Assembly: GCA_041398745.1 (NCBI GenBank)
Contig: JAWKUB010000002.1
Location: 1 to 64,000 of the forward strand
DNA: 64,000 nt
Reading direction: 5' to 3'
Origin: JACKHO01 sp041398745
GTDB lineage: Bacteria > Planctomycetota > Planctomycetia > Planctomycetales > Planctomycetaceae
In this document: positions 1 to 8,079 of the stretch, one piece after another
Numbering within the stretch: position 1 is the first letter of the stretch
Layout of the letters: every line of letters starts with the position of its first letter
Notes under the pieces: model-generated
Told to the model about the DNA's origin: nothing
Seen by the model: only the letters and a program-made list of their open reading frames with translations
Databases searched by the model: none
Program-made: the position numbers and the translations under genes

Positions 1-229
1 GCCAATGATCTCGATTGGACCTGTGTACAGAGCCTCACTCGTTCCCGCCCGGCAAGCGTATTCCCATTCGGCTTCCGTAGGCAGGCAGGCGTTCAGTCCG
101 GGGATGACGCCATTCAGTTGCTCAAGGAATTTCTGAGCATCCTTCCAACTCACCTGTTCAACCGGGCGGTTCGACGACTTGAAATAACTGGGATTCTCCC
201 CGGTCACCGCCTGATAAAACGCCTGAGTG
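1..229. repeat. Exact 229-bp repeat, copy in second FGE gene
   Basis: Positions 1-229 match 2752-2980 with no mismatch, read base by base; identity stops at 230/2981. The repeat covers the middle of the FGE domain (from the PSYFKSSNRPVEQ region to the GPIEIIG region) and may extend past the left edge. It is separate from the adenine-mutated template/variable repeats. Confidence 0.97.
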
Positions 230-546
230 CAGGGCGTGTCAAACAGCCAGAAACCACGGGTAATTGTCACCTCATGCTGAGGCCCCTCATCGTCATCACG
301 TCCCGGCTCCTTGTAAGGTTCATCTCCCGGCGAGCCCATCAGAAAGCTGCCATGGGGAATCCACCGCAGCCGCTGCTTCACCTTGCCGACTTTGATTTCG
401 ACGAAAGGACCGAAGTCTTCGTCCTCTCCCCAACCACTCGCCCAGGACGGCGGACCTTCAAGGAGAGGATGCCAAGTCTCGATCACTGGCGGTGCTTGAG
501 CCGACATGGGTGTGACATCAGGTCGAGAATCATCAGTGGGTTTCAT
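1..546 (-). CDS. FGE-sulfatase (SUMF1) domain protein, second DGR target candidate, C-terminus outside window
   Basis: The reading frame starts at an ATG at 544-546 on the minus strand and stays open to the left edge, so only about 180 N-terminal residues are seen. After a short Pro-rich leader come FGE-sulfatase motifs: RWIPHGSFLMGSPGDEPY, a GFWLFDTP segment, NPSYFKSSNRPVEQVSW, and LPTEAEWEYACRAGTSE. Positions 1-229 are base-for-base identical to 2752-2980 in the neighbouring two-domain protein, while the sequence before that is clearly diverged; this suggests recent duplication or gene conversion. Unlike the neighbour it has no long N-terminal domain. The C-terminal part, where a variable region would sit, is not visible. 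It lies directly downstream of the DGR template repeat, so being a target is an inference. No clear ribosome binding site precedes the start. Confidence 0.85.
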   Translation of the reverse strand, partial: MKPTDDSRPDVTPMSAQAPPVIETWHPLLEGPPSWASGWGEDEDFGPFVEIKVGKVKQRLRWIPHGSFLMGSPGDEPYKEPGRDDDEGPQHEVTITRGFWLFDTPCTQAFYQAVTGENPSYFKSSNRPVEQVSWKDAQKFLEQLNGVIPGLNACLPTEAEWEYACRAGTSEALYTGPIEIIG

Positions 547-720
547 GTTTGCTCAAGTTCGGCTCGCCGGTGAGCTTTCGCAGACGCATCTGCAGGCCGC
601 TACTCACACACCGGCGGCCATTTCCTGTTTGCCATGCGCCGAATCATCCAAAGATATTTCGGCACACGGACGGTGAGTCGTCTGTTCGCGTCGAGTCCAT
701 CCAGACTCCACGTGAGTTCG

Positions 721-842
721 GCAGCGGAAGCCCAGGTTGTTGTTCCGGTTCTCGGGCGAGTTCCAGTTCCGGTACGCTGCACGCACGTTCTGCGCGTTCG
801 AGTGCCAACTGCCGCCCCGGATCACCCGGTTCGCTGAAGCCT
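721..842 (-). repeat. DGR template repeat (TR)
   Basis: This 122-bp stretch aligns without gaps to 1174-1295 and 2371-2492. Versus 1174-1295 there are 16 mismatches, all at plus-strand T (template-strand adenine). Versus 2371-2492 there are 17, of which 16 are at such adenines (exception: position 804). The TR has 27 such adenines. Read on the minus strand it holds the AAC-rich codon pattern typical of templates (Asn at most positions that vary in the targets), framed by invariant RGGSW and LGFRC. It sits in no convincing gene: the frame through it is a short ORF. Its coding-strand 3' end is the GC-rich core TTCCGCTGCCGA shared with both variable regions; just beyond that, TR and VR differ at four positions, as expected for IMH* versus IMH. 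It is probably transcribed as the RNA template copied by a DGR reverse transcriptase. Confidence 0.95.
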
Positions 843-866
843 GCGACCACTCACACAATTCAAACG

Positions 867-1085
867 TCAAACGTCTTCATACCATTTCGGCGGATTTGCA
901 GCCAGCCTGCGCCGCCACTGCAGGGAATCCGCATGCAGTGTGATCGCCAGCGCGGCTGCATATCCGCATTGAAGCTGTTGAGGCGTCAACTGTCCGACCA
1001 GCCAGAGCTGTTCCCATTTCTCTTGTGTCCAGCGGAAGCGACGGCGGCGTCTTCGGAGTCGTACGGCTTCAGCTCGCTGCTCCAC
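867..1085 (-). CDS. Small basic ORF in the accessory-gene position of the DGR
   Basis: A 72-residue frame with a GTG start overlaps the last 17 bases of the two-domain target gene and stops 24 bases before the template repeat. It has an Arg-rich stretch near the N-terminus (LRRRRRRFRW) followed by a Trp/Gln/Leu-rich segment. In characterised DGRs the gene between target and TR is often avd (accessory variability determinant). This one is shorter than Avd and I see no recognisable motif, so only its position suggests the role. It could be non-coding. The overlap with the target would allow coupled translation. Confidence 0.4.
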   Translation of the reverse strand: MEQRAEAVRLRRRRRRFRWTQEKWEQLWLVGQLTPQQLQCGYAAALAITLHADSLQWRRRLAANPPKWYEDV

Positions 1086-4000
1086 TGTCTCCGCCCGGCT
1101 CCGCTACGGGCTGCGACCGCTCCGCACTCGCCGAATCCGACGACTCCTCTCTTCCCTTGAACTCACGAACTCGGCAGCGGAAGCCCAGGCTGGAGTCCCG
1201 GCTCCCGGGCGAGTACCAGACCCGGAACGCCGCACGCACGCCCTGCGCGCTCGAGCGCCAACTGCCGCCCCGGATCACCCGGTACGCTGAAGCCTCGTCG
1301 AACTGGTCCGGAACCGACTCACCGGGCATCCGGCCCACGTCCGAGCACCATTCATAGACATTCCCCAGCATGTCGTACAGCCCCCACGGATTTGGAGCCT
1401 TCTCCTTAACGCGATGTGTCCCTGACTTCCCGCCTTTGTCTCCATGTTGTCGATTGTTCAGCCAGTCGGAAGCGTCCTGCCCATTTTCCAGCTCAAACGC
1501 GACGTTGCTGTTTCCGCCGTACCAGGAAATGTCATCGAGTACTGGCGCATTCGCGTCCCCCAGAATCTCGATCGAACCTGCGTAGGTCGCCTCACTCGTT
1601 CCCGCCCGGCATGCGTATTCCCACTCGGCTTCGCTGGGAAGTGCGACCTCTAGCCTTGCGGTGTCGCTTGAATTTACCACGTCGCTTAAGGCAGAACAGA
1701 ATGTTCGACAGTCGTGCCAGCTCACGCTTTCCACTGGTCGGTCAGCGCTGCGAAATTTGCTCTTGTTCGAATCGTTGCCCATCACCCATTCCCACAGCGC
1801 TTGAGTGACTGGAGTTTCAAACAACCAGAAGCCACTGGGAACCTCGACCAAGTGAGGCTCAAATTCTCCATCCCAGCGTCCCGGCTCCCCTTTGGGTGAG
1901 CCCATCATGAATCGTCCGGGAGGAATCCAGCGGAGCTTCACAGCCAGTTTTGGATCGATGCGTTTGGAGGTGGAACGCCCCTTTTCCGTCGCTGCCTTTC
2001 CTTCGACTTTCAAGTCGGCCCAGAGACCGAACTCATCTCGACCAATGGCCGAAGCCCAACCAGGGCGTGGAATACGCCGCAGTGTGAGTTCTTCGACATC
2101 CGAAACGATTTTCGCGACCGGTCCCGCAGGGACCGGTACGCTGGCTTCCTGACGGTCGATGAGTTGAATCCACGTGGCCTGTTCAATTGCCGGGCCGGAC
2201 GCGGTCCGTCGCTCTCCGCTCGCTGGTGAGCTGTCTCCGCGGGGCTCCGCCTTTCCGCTCCGACCGCTCACCGCTCGCTCCGGGCTCCCTCCCTTACCGG
2301 CCCTCGCCTGCTTTCTGGCTTGCTTGGCCTGCTCCGCAGCCCCTTGACTCGGCTCCGCCCCACGAACTCGGCAGCGGAAGCCCAGGTAGCTGTACCGGCC
2401 CTCGGGCGAGTACCAGAGCCGGCACGCCGCACGCACGTACCGCGCGTGCGAGACCCAACTGCCGCCCCGGAACACCCGGTGCGCTGAAGCCTCGGATGGT
2501 CCCCGGGGATCCTGCTTCGTTCCTTCAGCGTAGTTCCGCTTCCCATCGTCACACCACTCGCAGACATTCCCCAGCATGTCGTACAGACCCCAGGGATTCG
2601 CTTGCTTCTGAGCGACTTCGTGCGTGCCGCCCTGGTCGAACTCGTACTGCTTCTCCCTCACACTCGTTGGGCTTCCCTCATCCAAATCGAATTCAACACC
2701 GCAGTTGCCGCCGTACCACGCAATCGGGGCAAGCGCTGGGGCGTTGTTATCGCCAATGATCTCGATTGGACCTGTGTACAGAGCCTCACTCGTTCCCGCC
2801 CGGCAAGCGTATTCCCATTCGGCTTCCGTAGGCAGGCAGGCGTTCAGTCCGGGGATGACGCCATTCAGTTGCTCAAGGAATTTCTGAGCATCCTTCCAAC
2901 TCACCTGTTCAACCGGGCGGTTCGACGACTTGAAATAACTGGGATTCTCCCCGGTCACCGCCTGATAAAACGCCTGAGTGACCGGCGTGTCGAATAGCCA
3001 GAATCCGTCCGTTATCGACACGACATGCTGAGGCCCCTCGTCGTCAAAACGTCCCGGCTCCCTGTAAGGCTCATCTCCCGGCGAGCCCATCAGAAAACTG
3101 CCGTTGGGAATCCACCGCAGCCGCTGTTTCACATACGTATCCGGCAACTCGTCAAGGATCCCAACAGACGAGACCATCACCTGCGAGACCCACAGCTCAA
3201 CCCACAACCCATCCTCATCAATCCCCCAATCCGCCGCCCACCCCGGCGGTTCACCATCCCAGAAATCGAAGTCCGGTTGCCGCACGTCGGTGACAAAGTT
3301 GATTCGTCCGTGACGCGAATGAATTTCCGTGATCGGGCTAGCTTGACTGGTCAACTTCGCCTGATTTTCACCATCCCGGCGACGGAACTGAAAATTCTTT
3401 TCCGCTTGCTGTAACTGAATTTGGTAGTGCAGCGGACGCTGGGCTGCCAAGTGTCGAGACCAGAGCCGCCGCAATTCGGGGTAGCGTCTGAATGCAGCCG
3501 AGGTGCAGTGTGGAGCCGCGAGCCGAAAGAACTCGATCCTGTCGTGCAGAACTGCGTCGTTGGCCGCTTCGTCCGTATCGATCGCCTGGAACCACCTCCT
3601 GGCCGCTACGATTTGTTCGTCCGAAAAATATTCGCGACCTAGGTTCAGGACTTCGACGTTGCGAAGGCCGACAAAATGGCTGGCGTGGTCCGAAATCGTG
3701 TACTCGATGGCGGCCATTTTCTCTGCCAGAGGTTGTGCCTGACGGAATTGGTCCAGCCAGTCTCGATCGGTCTGTGAGATCGCAATGCCTTCCCGACCGG
3801 CTCCCATGAGCGTCGCATGCTGCCAAACGAGAGATTCCAGTTCGGGAAATGGACGCAAGTCCGGTACGGCACAGCGGACCATTCTCAGCAGCTGCGGCTC
3901 GATCGTCACCGCGAATGAGAGCAGCGCCAGCAGCCGGGTTGCCAGGACTTCGCGCTGTGAATGCTCCAGGCCGCCTTCCGGTCGATCGGCTCCGTGCCAG

Positions 4001-4908
4001 GGAAGCACCGTCCAGAGTCGCGACAACGATTCGGGTATCGCTTCGACACCACACGGAACCAGTGCCACGCATCGCGCGTGACGGGCGGTCAGCCATTCTC
4101 CGTATTCACGCCAGGCCTGAATCAGCAAGTCCGGTTCACGGTTGAGGACTCCAAGATCGCTCATGACCAGCACAACGGAATTGGGCTCGGGATCCCCCAA
4201 CGGTCCGACGACTTCGATTGGCCAATGAATTTCAGGTTTCAGGTTCCCGTGACTGACAGTCGAAATGGTGAGCGCCGTTTTCGGAAGCAGGTCCCGCAGT
4301 TCGAGCGCTAGAATTCCCTGATCATTGTCGTACGGCGTCAGATGCGGACTGCGATCTTCGATCACGTGCAGACCACCTCCGAAACCACGTCGAGGTAATC
4401 GAGGAATCTGCGACCGCAAACGGCCACGGCTGATGTCATCGACGAGCTGTGGAATATCCGGCCGACTACCGGGAACTTCGAGTTCCGTCAGTCCACGGAA
4501 TCTCGACAAGAGGTCAGTCAGTGGGGCGAGTGTTTTGAATACTTCCCGCTGACGACGTTCCGGCAGATCATCACCGGTGGCGCAGTTAGCCACGCGTTCG
4601 ACGGTTTGGTCACCTGTCGGCTCGCCTTCCCCCGCGTCCAGCAGACGACATCGAACGGGCTGCCAGAACGCGACCGGGGCTGGCTGAAACAAGACTCGCT
4701 GGAACTTCGACTCATGTGCTTCCTTACCCGGAGTGCTCGATGACGATGCTGCATTTGAGTTGGGAATCCCAGACTGTCCCTGTGGCGCCGGTTCATCGTC
4801 GTTTGGCTCAAACTTGAAGCCCAACAACCCGGCCAACTCATCGCGGAACTCAACTCCCTGAGCCAATGCTCTGACCAAATCAGCCCGCCCCCGACCGGAG
4901 AGACTCAT
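1069..4908 (-). CDS. Two-domain FGE-sulfatase protein, DGR variable protein of a MoxR/trypsin conflict-type operon
   Basis: A 1279-residue protein. Residues 1 to about 590 form a poorly conserved region, with a hydrophobic strand followed by a D-x-G element (VVLVMSDLGVLN) and ALVPCG, resembling the vWA-like N-terminal regions of SAV_2336-type proteins (inference). Two FGE-sulfatase domains follow, about residues 597-847 and 990-1250, each beginning RWIP-G-F-MGSP and ending RGGSW...LGFRCR. They are joined by an Ala/Arg/Gly-rich linker. The last ~41 residues of each FGE fold are the variable regions (residues ~806-846 and ~1205-1245). In known DGR proteins this C-type-lectin-like fold displays variable residues on a ligand-binding face, so a diversified binding or sensor role is more likely than formylglycine formation. 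The start ATG overlaps the moxR stop (ATGA). Confidence 0.93.
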   Translation of the reverse strand: MSLSGRGRADLVRALAQGVEFRDELAGLLGFKFEPNDDEPAPQGQSGIPNSNAASSSSTPGKEAHESKFQRVLFQPAPVAFWQPVRCRLLDAGEGEPTGDQTVERVANCATGDDLPERRQREVFKTLAPLTDLLSRFRGLTELEVPGSRPDIPQLVDDISRGRLRSQIPRLPRRGFGGGLHVIEDRSPHLTPYDNDQGILALELRDLLPKTALTISTVSHGNLKPEIHWPIEVVGPLGDPEPNSVVLVMSDLGVLNREPDLLIQAWREYGEWLTARHARCVALVPCGVEAIPESLSRLWTVLPWHGADRPEGGLEHSQREVLATRLLALLSFAVTIEPQLLRMVRCAVPDLRPFPELESLVWQHATLMGAGREGIAISQTDRDWLDQFRQAQPLAEKMAAIEYTISDHASHFVGLRNVEVLNLGREYFSDEQIVAARRWFQAIDTDEAANDAVLHDRIEFFRLAAPHCTSAAFRRYPELRRLWSRHLAAQRPLHYQIQLQQAEKNFQFRRRDGENQAKLTSQASPITEIHSRHGRINFVTDVRQPDFDFWDGEPPGWAADWGIDEDGLWVELWVSQVMVSSVGILDELPDTYVKQRLRWIPNGSFLMGSPGDEPYREPGRFDDEGPQHVVSITDGFWLFDTPVTQAFYQAVTGENPSYFKSSNRPVEQVSWKDAQKFLEQLNGVIPGLNACLPTEAEWEYACRAGTSEALYTGPIEIIGDNNAPALAPIAWYGGNCGVEFDLDEGSPTSVREKQYEFDQGGTHEVAQKQANPWGLYDMLGNVCEWCDDGKRNYAEGTKQDPRGPSEASAHRVFRGGSWVSHARYVRAACRLWYSPEGRYSYLGFRCRVRGAEPSQGAAEQAKQARKQARAGKGGSPERAVSGRSGKAEPRGDSSPASGERRTASGPAIEQATWIQLIDRQEASVPVPAGPVAKIVSDVEELTLRRIPRPGWASAIGRDEFGLWADLKVEGKAATEKGRSTSKRIDPKLAVKLRWIPPGRFMMGSPKGEPGRWDGEFEPHLVEVPSGFWLFETPVTQALWEWVMGNDSNKSKFRSADRPVESVSWHDCRTFCSALSDVVNSSDTARLEVALPSEAEWEYACRAGTSEATYAGSIEILGDANAPVLDDISWYGGNSNVAFELENGQDASDWLNNRQHGDKGGKSGTHRVKEKAPNPWGLYDMLGNVYEWCSDVGRMPGESVPDQFDEASAYRVIRGGSWRSSAQGVRAAFRVWYSPGSRDSSLGFRCRVREFKGREESSDSASAERSQPVAEPGGDSGAAS
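1174..1295 (-). repeat. DGR variable region, C-terminal FGE domain (VR-C)
   Basis: Gap-free copy of the template 721-842 (offset 453) with 16 substitutions, every one at a template adenine; all 95 non-adenine template positions are unchanged. Variable codons include AAC-to-TAC, AGC, GAC and GTC-type changes, giving residues such as Arg, Ser, Gly, Phe, Val, Tyr and Asp in place of Asn, Tyr and His. It encodes residues ~1205-1245, and the protein stops about 34 residues later. Confidence 0.96.
2371..2492 (-). repeat. DGR variable region, internal FGE domain (VR-I)
   Basis: Gap-free copy of the template 721-842 (offset 1650) with 17 substitutions, 16 at template adenines; the exception (804 G to C on the plus strand) lies beside a mutated adenine. 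The substitution set differs from that of VR-C, so the two regions were diversified independently. It encodes residues ~806-846, in the middle of the protein rather than at the end. Confidence 0.96.
2752..2980. repeat. Exact 229-bp repeat, copy in first FGE domain of the two-domain protein
   Basis: Identical to 1-229 (offset 2751). It covers the central part of FGE domain 1; flanking coding sequence is only similar, not identical. Confidence 0.97.
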
Positions 4909-5894
4909 TTCCGCCCTCCGGGTTGTTTCTGGAATGTGAATTCCTTCAGTTCGTCAATGATCGGCTCGGGTTCGCGATTTTGGAGTCGGGCAAGTTCCAG
5001 CACGGCCCGGACGAGATCGAGGTATTCAGCCAGCCCCGGCCGAGGCGGGGCGGAATGTTTCTCGCGATCTTCGAGAAGTTGGTCGGCGGCCTTTTCCAAC
5101 AGCGTGCGATGCTTTTCACGGAAACGGGCTACGCCACGTTCAACGAGGTCACTCTTCGTCGGCGGCGACAATTGCAGAACCAGACAGCGCCGAATGAAGG
5201 CATCGGGAAGAACACGTTCCCGATTCGTCGTAATGATGACCAGCGGCATCGTGCTCTTCACTTCAACTTTTTTACATGCGCGCGGAGTGAATGAACGATT
5301 GCCGAAGGCTTCCAGCAGCCCGTTCGGGACATCGCTTTCCGCCTTGTCGATTTCATCAATCAGAACGACGACGCCATTCTCCGCATTGCAACCGGAGTCT
5401 GGAACGGAAACGGTGTCTTCTTTGCACTCGGGGTTTCGAGCCTTTTCGCATTTGATGACATGTTCGTGGGCACCACACCAGTCAAAGCCCCACCACAGCG
5501 GTCCGGGTTCGACGAATTTCCATTCTTCCATGCGGCTGCGGATCTCCTGTGGGGACTCGCTAACTGCGAGCGCCGCGCCAAGCTGTGCTTCCGCGAGCCG
5601 TCGGATGGAGTCCATCTTCCACAACAGGTCCGATGATTCCGTCCGGCTGTCCACGGTCTTCGAGACGAGTGGCCGTTCCAGTGCCGACGCCACAGCCAGT
5701 GCGAGTTGAGATTTCCCCACGCCAGGTTCACCACTGACGAGCAAAGGTCGTCCGGCCACCAGAGCCCCGTTGACCGCCTTGACGCTACGCGGCTCGAAGA
5801 TGTGCCTCGGAATTTCGAGTAGATCGTTGTCCTCGTCCGAATCCGTCTTGCGATCTGTCCGGACTTTTGTGATGTCGCGAGGCAGCAGATTCAT
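4905..5894 (-). CDS. MoxR-type AAA+ ATPase
   Basis: A 329-residue AAA+ ATPase with Walker A GEPGVGKS (residues 55-62), Walker B VVVLIDEID (175-183) and a downstream sensor-like ITTNRERVLPDAFIRRC stretch. This fits MoxR-family ATPases, which remodel or activate partner proteins, often with vWA proteins. A Cys-containing insert (residues ~138-170) between Walker A and B is unusual. Both ends overlap neighbouring genes by four bases (ATGA): the protease gene upstream and the FGE gene downstream, indicating one polycistronic, coupled unit. In the conflict systems described by Aravind and colleagues, such ATPases are paired with trypsin-like proteases and DGR-diversified proteins. Confidence 0.92.
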   Translation of the reverse strand: MNLLPRDITKVRTDRKTDSDEDNDLLEIPRHIFEPRSVKAVNGALVAGRPLLVSGEPGVGKSQLALAVASALERPLVSKTVDSRTESSDLLWKMDSIRRLAEAQLGAALAVSESPQEIRSRMEEWKFVEPGPLWWGFDWCGAHEHVIKCEKARNPECKEDTVSVPDSGCNAENGVVVLIDEIDKAESDVPNGLLEAFGNRSFTPRACKKVEVKSTMPLVIITTNRERVLPDAFIRRCLVLQLSPPTKSDLVERGVARFREKHRTLLEKAADQLLEDREKHSAPPRPGLAEYLDLVRAVLELARLQNREPEPIIDELKEFTFQKQPGGRK

Positions 5895-7525
5895 TTCCCG
5901 TTCTTTCTTTGGCGGTATTTGTGCAATTGATCCAACTGTTCGACAGCCGGTCCTTCCTCGTTCGGTGGGTTATCGAGAGTGATCTCAAGAAACCTCATGG
6001 CCGGCAACCAGCCCTTTACCAAATCGACTGCTTTTCTCAACTCCCGCCGCGACCTCTCGCTAGCTTGCTCCCCAAGCAGTGTCGCCGGGCAGTAGACACA
6101 AAAGCTGATCCCACGAGTGCGTTCTCGTTCCTTCAAACGCGAGTTGACGAAGTCCTTCCGGTTGACGCAATCCCCCACCGACTTTTCAACGGTCTGGGCC
6201 GATGCTTTTCCAGCCCGGATTTCGTCACGGAGTTTCCTTACCTCAGGGCGGTCGTCGGCTGGCAATTCTTCCTTCGCCAACTCTTCAAAAATTGCAACAG
6301 CCATCGACTCGTGATTTACGTCACCAGGCGGCAGAAAGGTGAGCGGTTTGCCGTTCGGCCCCGTCCACTTCTTGATGTCGCCGCTCCAGACATTGAGCGA
6401 GTCGTCGTCGAGTTTCTTCCGCACACCGGCAGCCACCTTGATGGCAGCACCCGCCTCACAAGAGACCTCAATCCGGGCGGCGCCGGAAGCATTGAGCAGC
6501 CGCTCGATCTCCCGCCGTTCGCCGGGCGTCAGTATGGCCGGGATCAACGATGTCAACAGTCGGTCAAAGGCGTTCGCTTCATCGAACAGTTGGAGGTCCT
6601 CACAGGCATCCCTCAGGCCAACGATGTCGCCCGGTAGCGAACGATTGCCAGATCGTTCCATGACCAGGCGTTGAATTTGAGTCTTCAAGGCGTCGTGATC
6701 GTCTGTCGTCAGGTTTTCGCGAAACACCTCAAAGAACGCGGTCTGCAGATCCTCACCGGAGTTCCGCAATAGAATGCTGGCGATTCGCGCAGCCAGTCGC
6801 ACAAACCAGTTGTCGTCGTCGCGTTGGAATCGCTCAATCTCTGGCTGCAGAGCTTCCTGCCAGATTTCCTGAAAGCGTGCATCGCCAAAAATCTTCCAGG
6901 CGGGGACACCGAGGACTCGCTGGAGCGGAGCAACCTTGTCACCGTCAATCTGTGTCTCGCCACCGTGGTGTCGGATGCCACGCATGATTGCGGCGAGGTG
7001 ATTCGTACCGGCGACAAAGACCGGTCCTCCAGAAGCCCCGCCCCACTTATCCGCCTTCAGGTATTTCTCATCGCACGTTAATTCGAAGTCAGGATTATCC
7101 TGAGGCGGAGAGAACTTCCCCTTGGGATCGAATGGATCTCCCGGATGCGCATTCGGTCGGACGAATTCCGGGTAACCATAAGCAAACCACTCGATGAGCG
7201 ATGACGGCGGGGCATCAAGAAACCTGACAGGTTCGCCCACACCGTCAGGCAACGTGCAAGCGATGAGAGCCGCGTCCAGGCCCTCTGGATCGTTCTCCCG
7301 ACCGTTCCAGACCAATGGTGTACCATCGTCCTGCTTCAACATCAATTTGACGGAGTTTGGAAGCTTTGGAATCTGAATGGTCACTTTTGACCAGCCGCAC
7401 TTGAAAATATGAGCGACGGTCAGCACAAGTCCGGGAGCAATCGGGTACCCAGTGGCGAATGGGGGGGCGCGAAACTCGTCGCCGTCGCCTTCAACCCAGA
7501 CCGCCACGAGATGGTTGGGATTCAT
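5891..7525 (-). CDS. Trypsin-like serine protease with C-terminal accessory region
   Basis: A 544-residue protein whose first ~230 residues form a chymotrypsin-fold protease. His39 lies in LTVAH, Asp84 in GLDAALI, and Ser165 in GGASGGP, so the triad looks intact. No signal peptide is evident, so it probably acts in the cytoplasm. Residues ~235 to 544 are mostly helical and charged, containing a Glu/Arg-rich region and a CVYCP motif; I cannot name these domains, but they occupy the place of effector-associated or VMAP-like regions in MoxR conflict operons. It overlaps moxR by four bases and begins 20 bases after the Trypco2-like gene. Likely role: a protease effector gated by the ATPase and the diversified FGE protein (inference). 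Confidence 0.88.
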   Translation of the reverse strand: MNPNHLVAVWVEGDGDEFRAPPFATGYPIAPGLVLTVAHIFKCGWSKVTIQIPKLPNSVKLMLKQDDGTPLVWNGRENDPEGLDAALIACTLPDGVGEPVRFLDAPPSSLIEWFAYGYPEFVRPNAHPGDPFDPKGKFSPPQDNPDFELTCDEKYLKADKWGGASGGPVFVAGTNHLAAIMRGIRHHGGETQIDGDKVAPLQRVLGVPAWKIFGDARFQEIWQEALQPEIERFQRDDDNWFVRLAARIASILLRNSGEDLQTAFFEVFRENLTTDDHDALKTQIQRLVMERSGNRSLPGDIVGLRDACEDLQLFDEANAFDRLLTSLIPAILTPGERREIERLLNASGAARIEVSCEAGAAIKVAAGVRKKLDDDSLNVWSGDIKKWTGPNGKPLTFLPPGDVNHESMAVAIFEELAKEELPADDRPEVRKLRDEIRAGKASAQTVEKSVGDCVNRKDFVNSRLKERERTRGISFCVYCPATLLGEQASERSRRELRKAVDLVKGWLPAMRFLEITLDNPPNEEGPAVEQLDQLHKYRQRKNGK

Positions 7526-7545
7526 GGGTTGGCCCTCTAACGATT

Positions 7546-7866
7546 TCAGGAATTGGCATCAGAGGTTGGGACAGGAGCGGTCCCAGCAGTCTCCCACTGA
7601 CCACCGTCTGGATCAGTCGGCCGCAACTTCAGCGTAATTGTCTGTACGTTCAAAGCCTCCGATCCGAGAGAACCGTCCACCCCGATCCCGAATACTTTGA
7701 AGTTCAGTCCGCCTTCCCGTTTACCGGTTACACCAACTTTCAGTTGGACCTCCGCCTCATCGACTAAGAATCGAGGAGTCTGCCCCACTCCTCTGATACG
7801 AGCTTCTCTGAGCTGCTGGCGGAGGCATTCAATGACTTCAGTCAGATCAAATTCAGAATTGTCCAT
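7546..7866 (-). CDS. Trypco2-like (trypsin co-occurring) small protein
   Basis: About 106 residues from the ATG at 7864-7866 (an upstream ATG would give 127 residues, but its extra leader looks non-conserved). It reads DLTEVIECLRQQLREAR near the start, then FLVDEAEVQLKVGVT and a Gly-rich FGIGVDG segment before a strand-rich TITLKLRP. This pattern (N-terminal helix, then beta-sandwich-like strands) matches Trypco2 domains, which are encoded beside trypsin-like proteases. It is first in the operon, 20 bases before the protease gene. Family assignment rests on pattern and context; molecular role unknown. Confidence 0.75.
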   Translation of the reverse strand: MDNSEFDLTEVIECLRQQLREARIRGVGQTPRFLVDEAEVQLKVGVTGKREGGLNFKVFGIGVDGSLGSEALNVQTITLKLRPTDPDGGQWETAGTAPVPTSDANS

Positions 7867-8079
7867 ATCGAGGATATCCCTATTGGTCAAGTGAATGATC
7901 GGGGGGCGACATGCTGAAAAAGACAGCACGGTTACGCACTGAGATTAGAGCCGGAACGAGTCCGAATTGCCACCCATTAGCCGCATCAATCGTCAGCAGC
8001 AGCTAGTGCAAAGCTTCGTCGGCCCGAAAATAGACGCGTCTGATTTGTCTCGGCGGCGAATAAGAGACAACGGGGTTGA

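Noticed and set aside
604..870. Short frame through the template repeat read as a truncated FGE gene
   Set aside because: The adenine-only difference pattern shows it is a template repeat rather than a decayed gene copy; upstream codons do not match the FGE domain.
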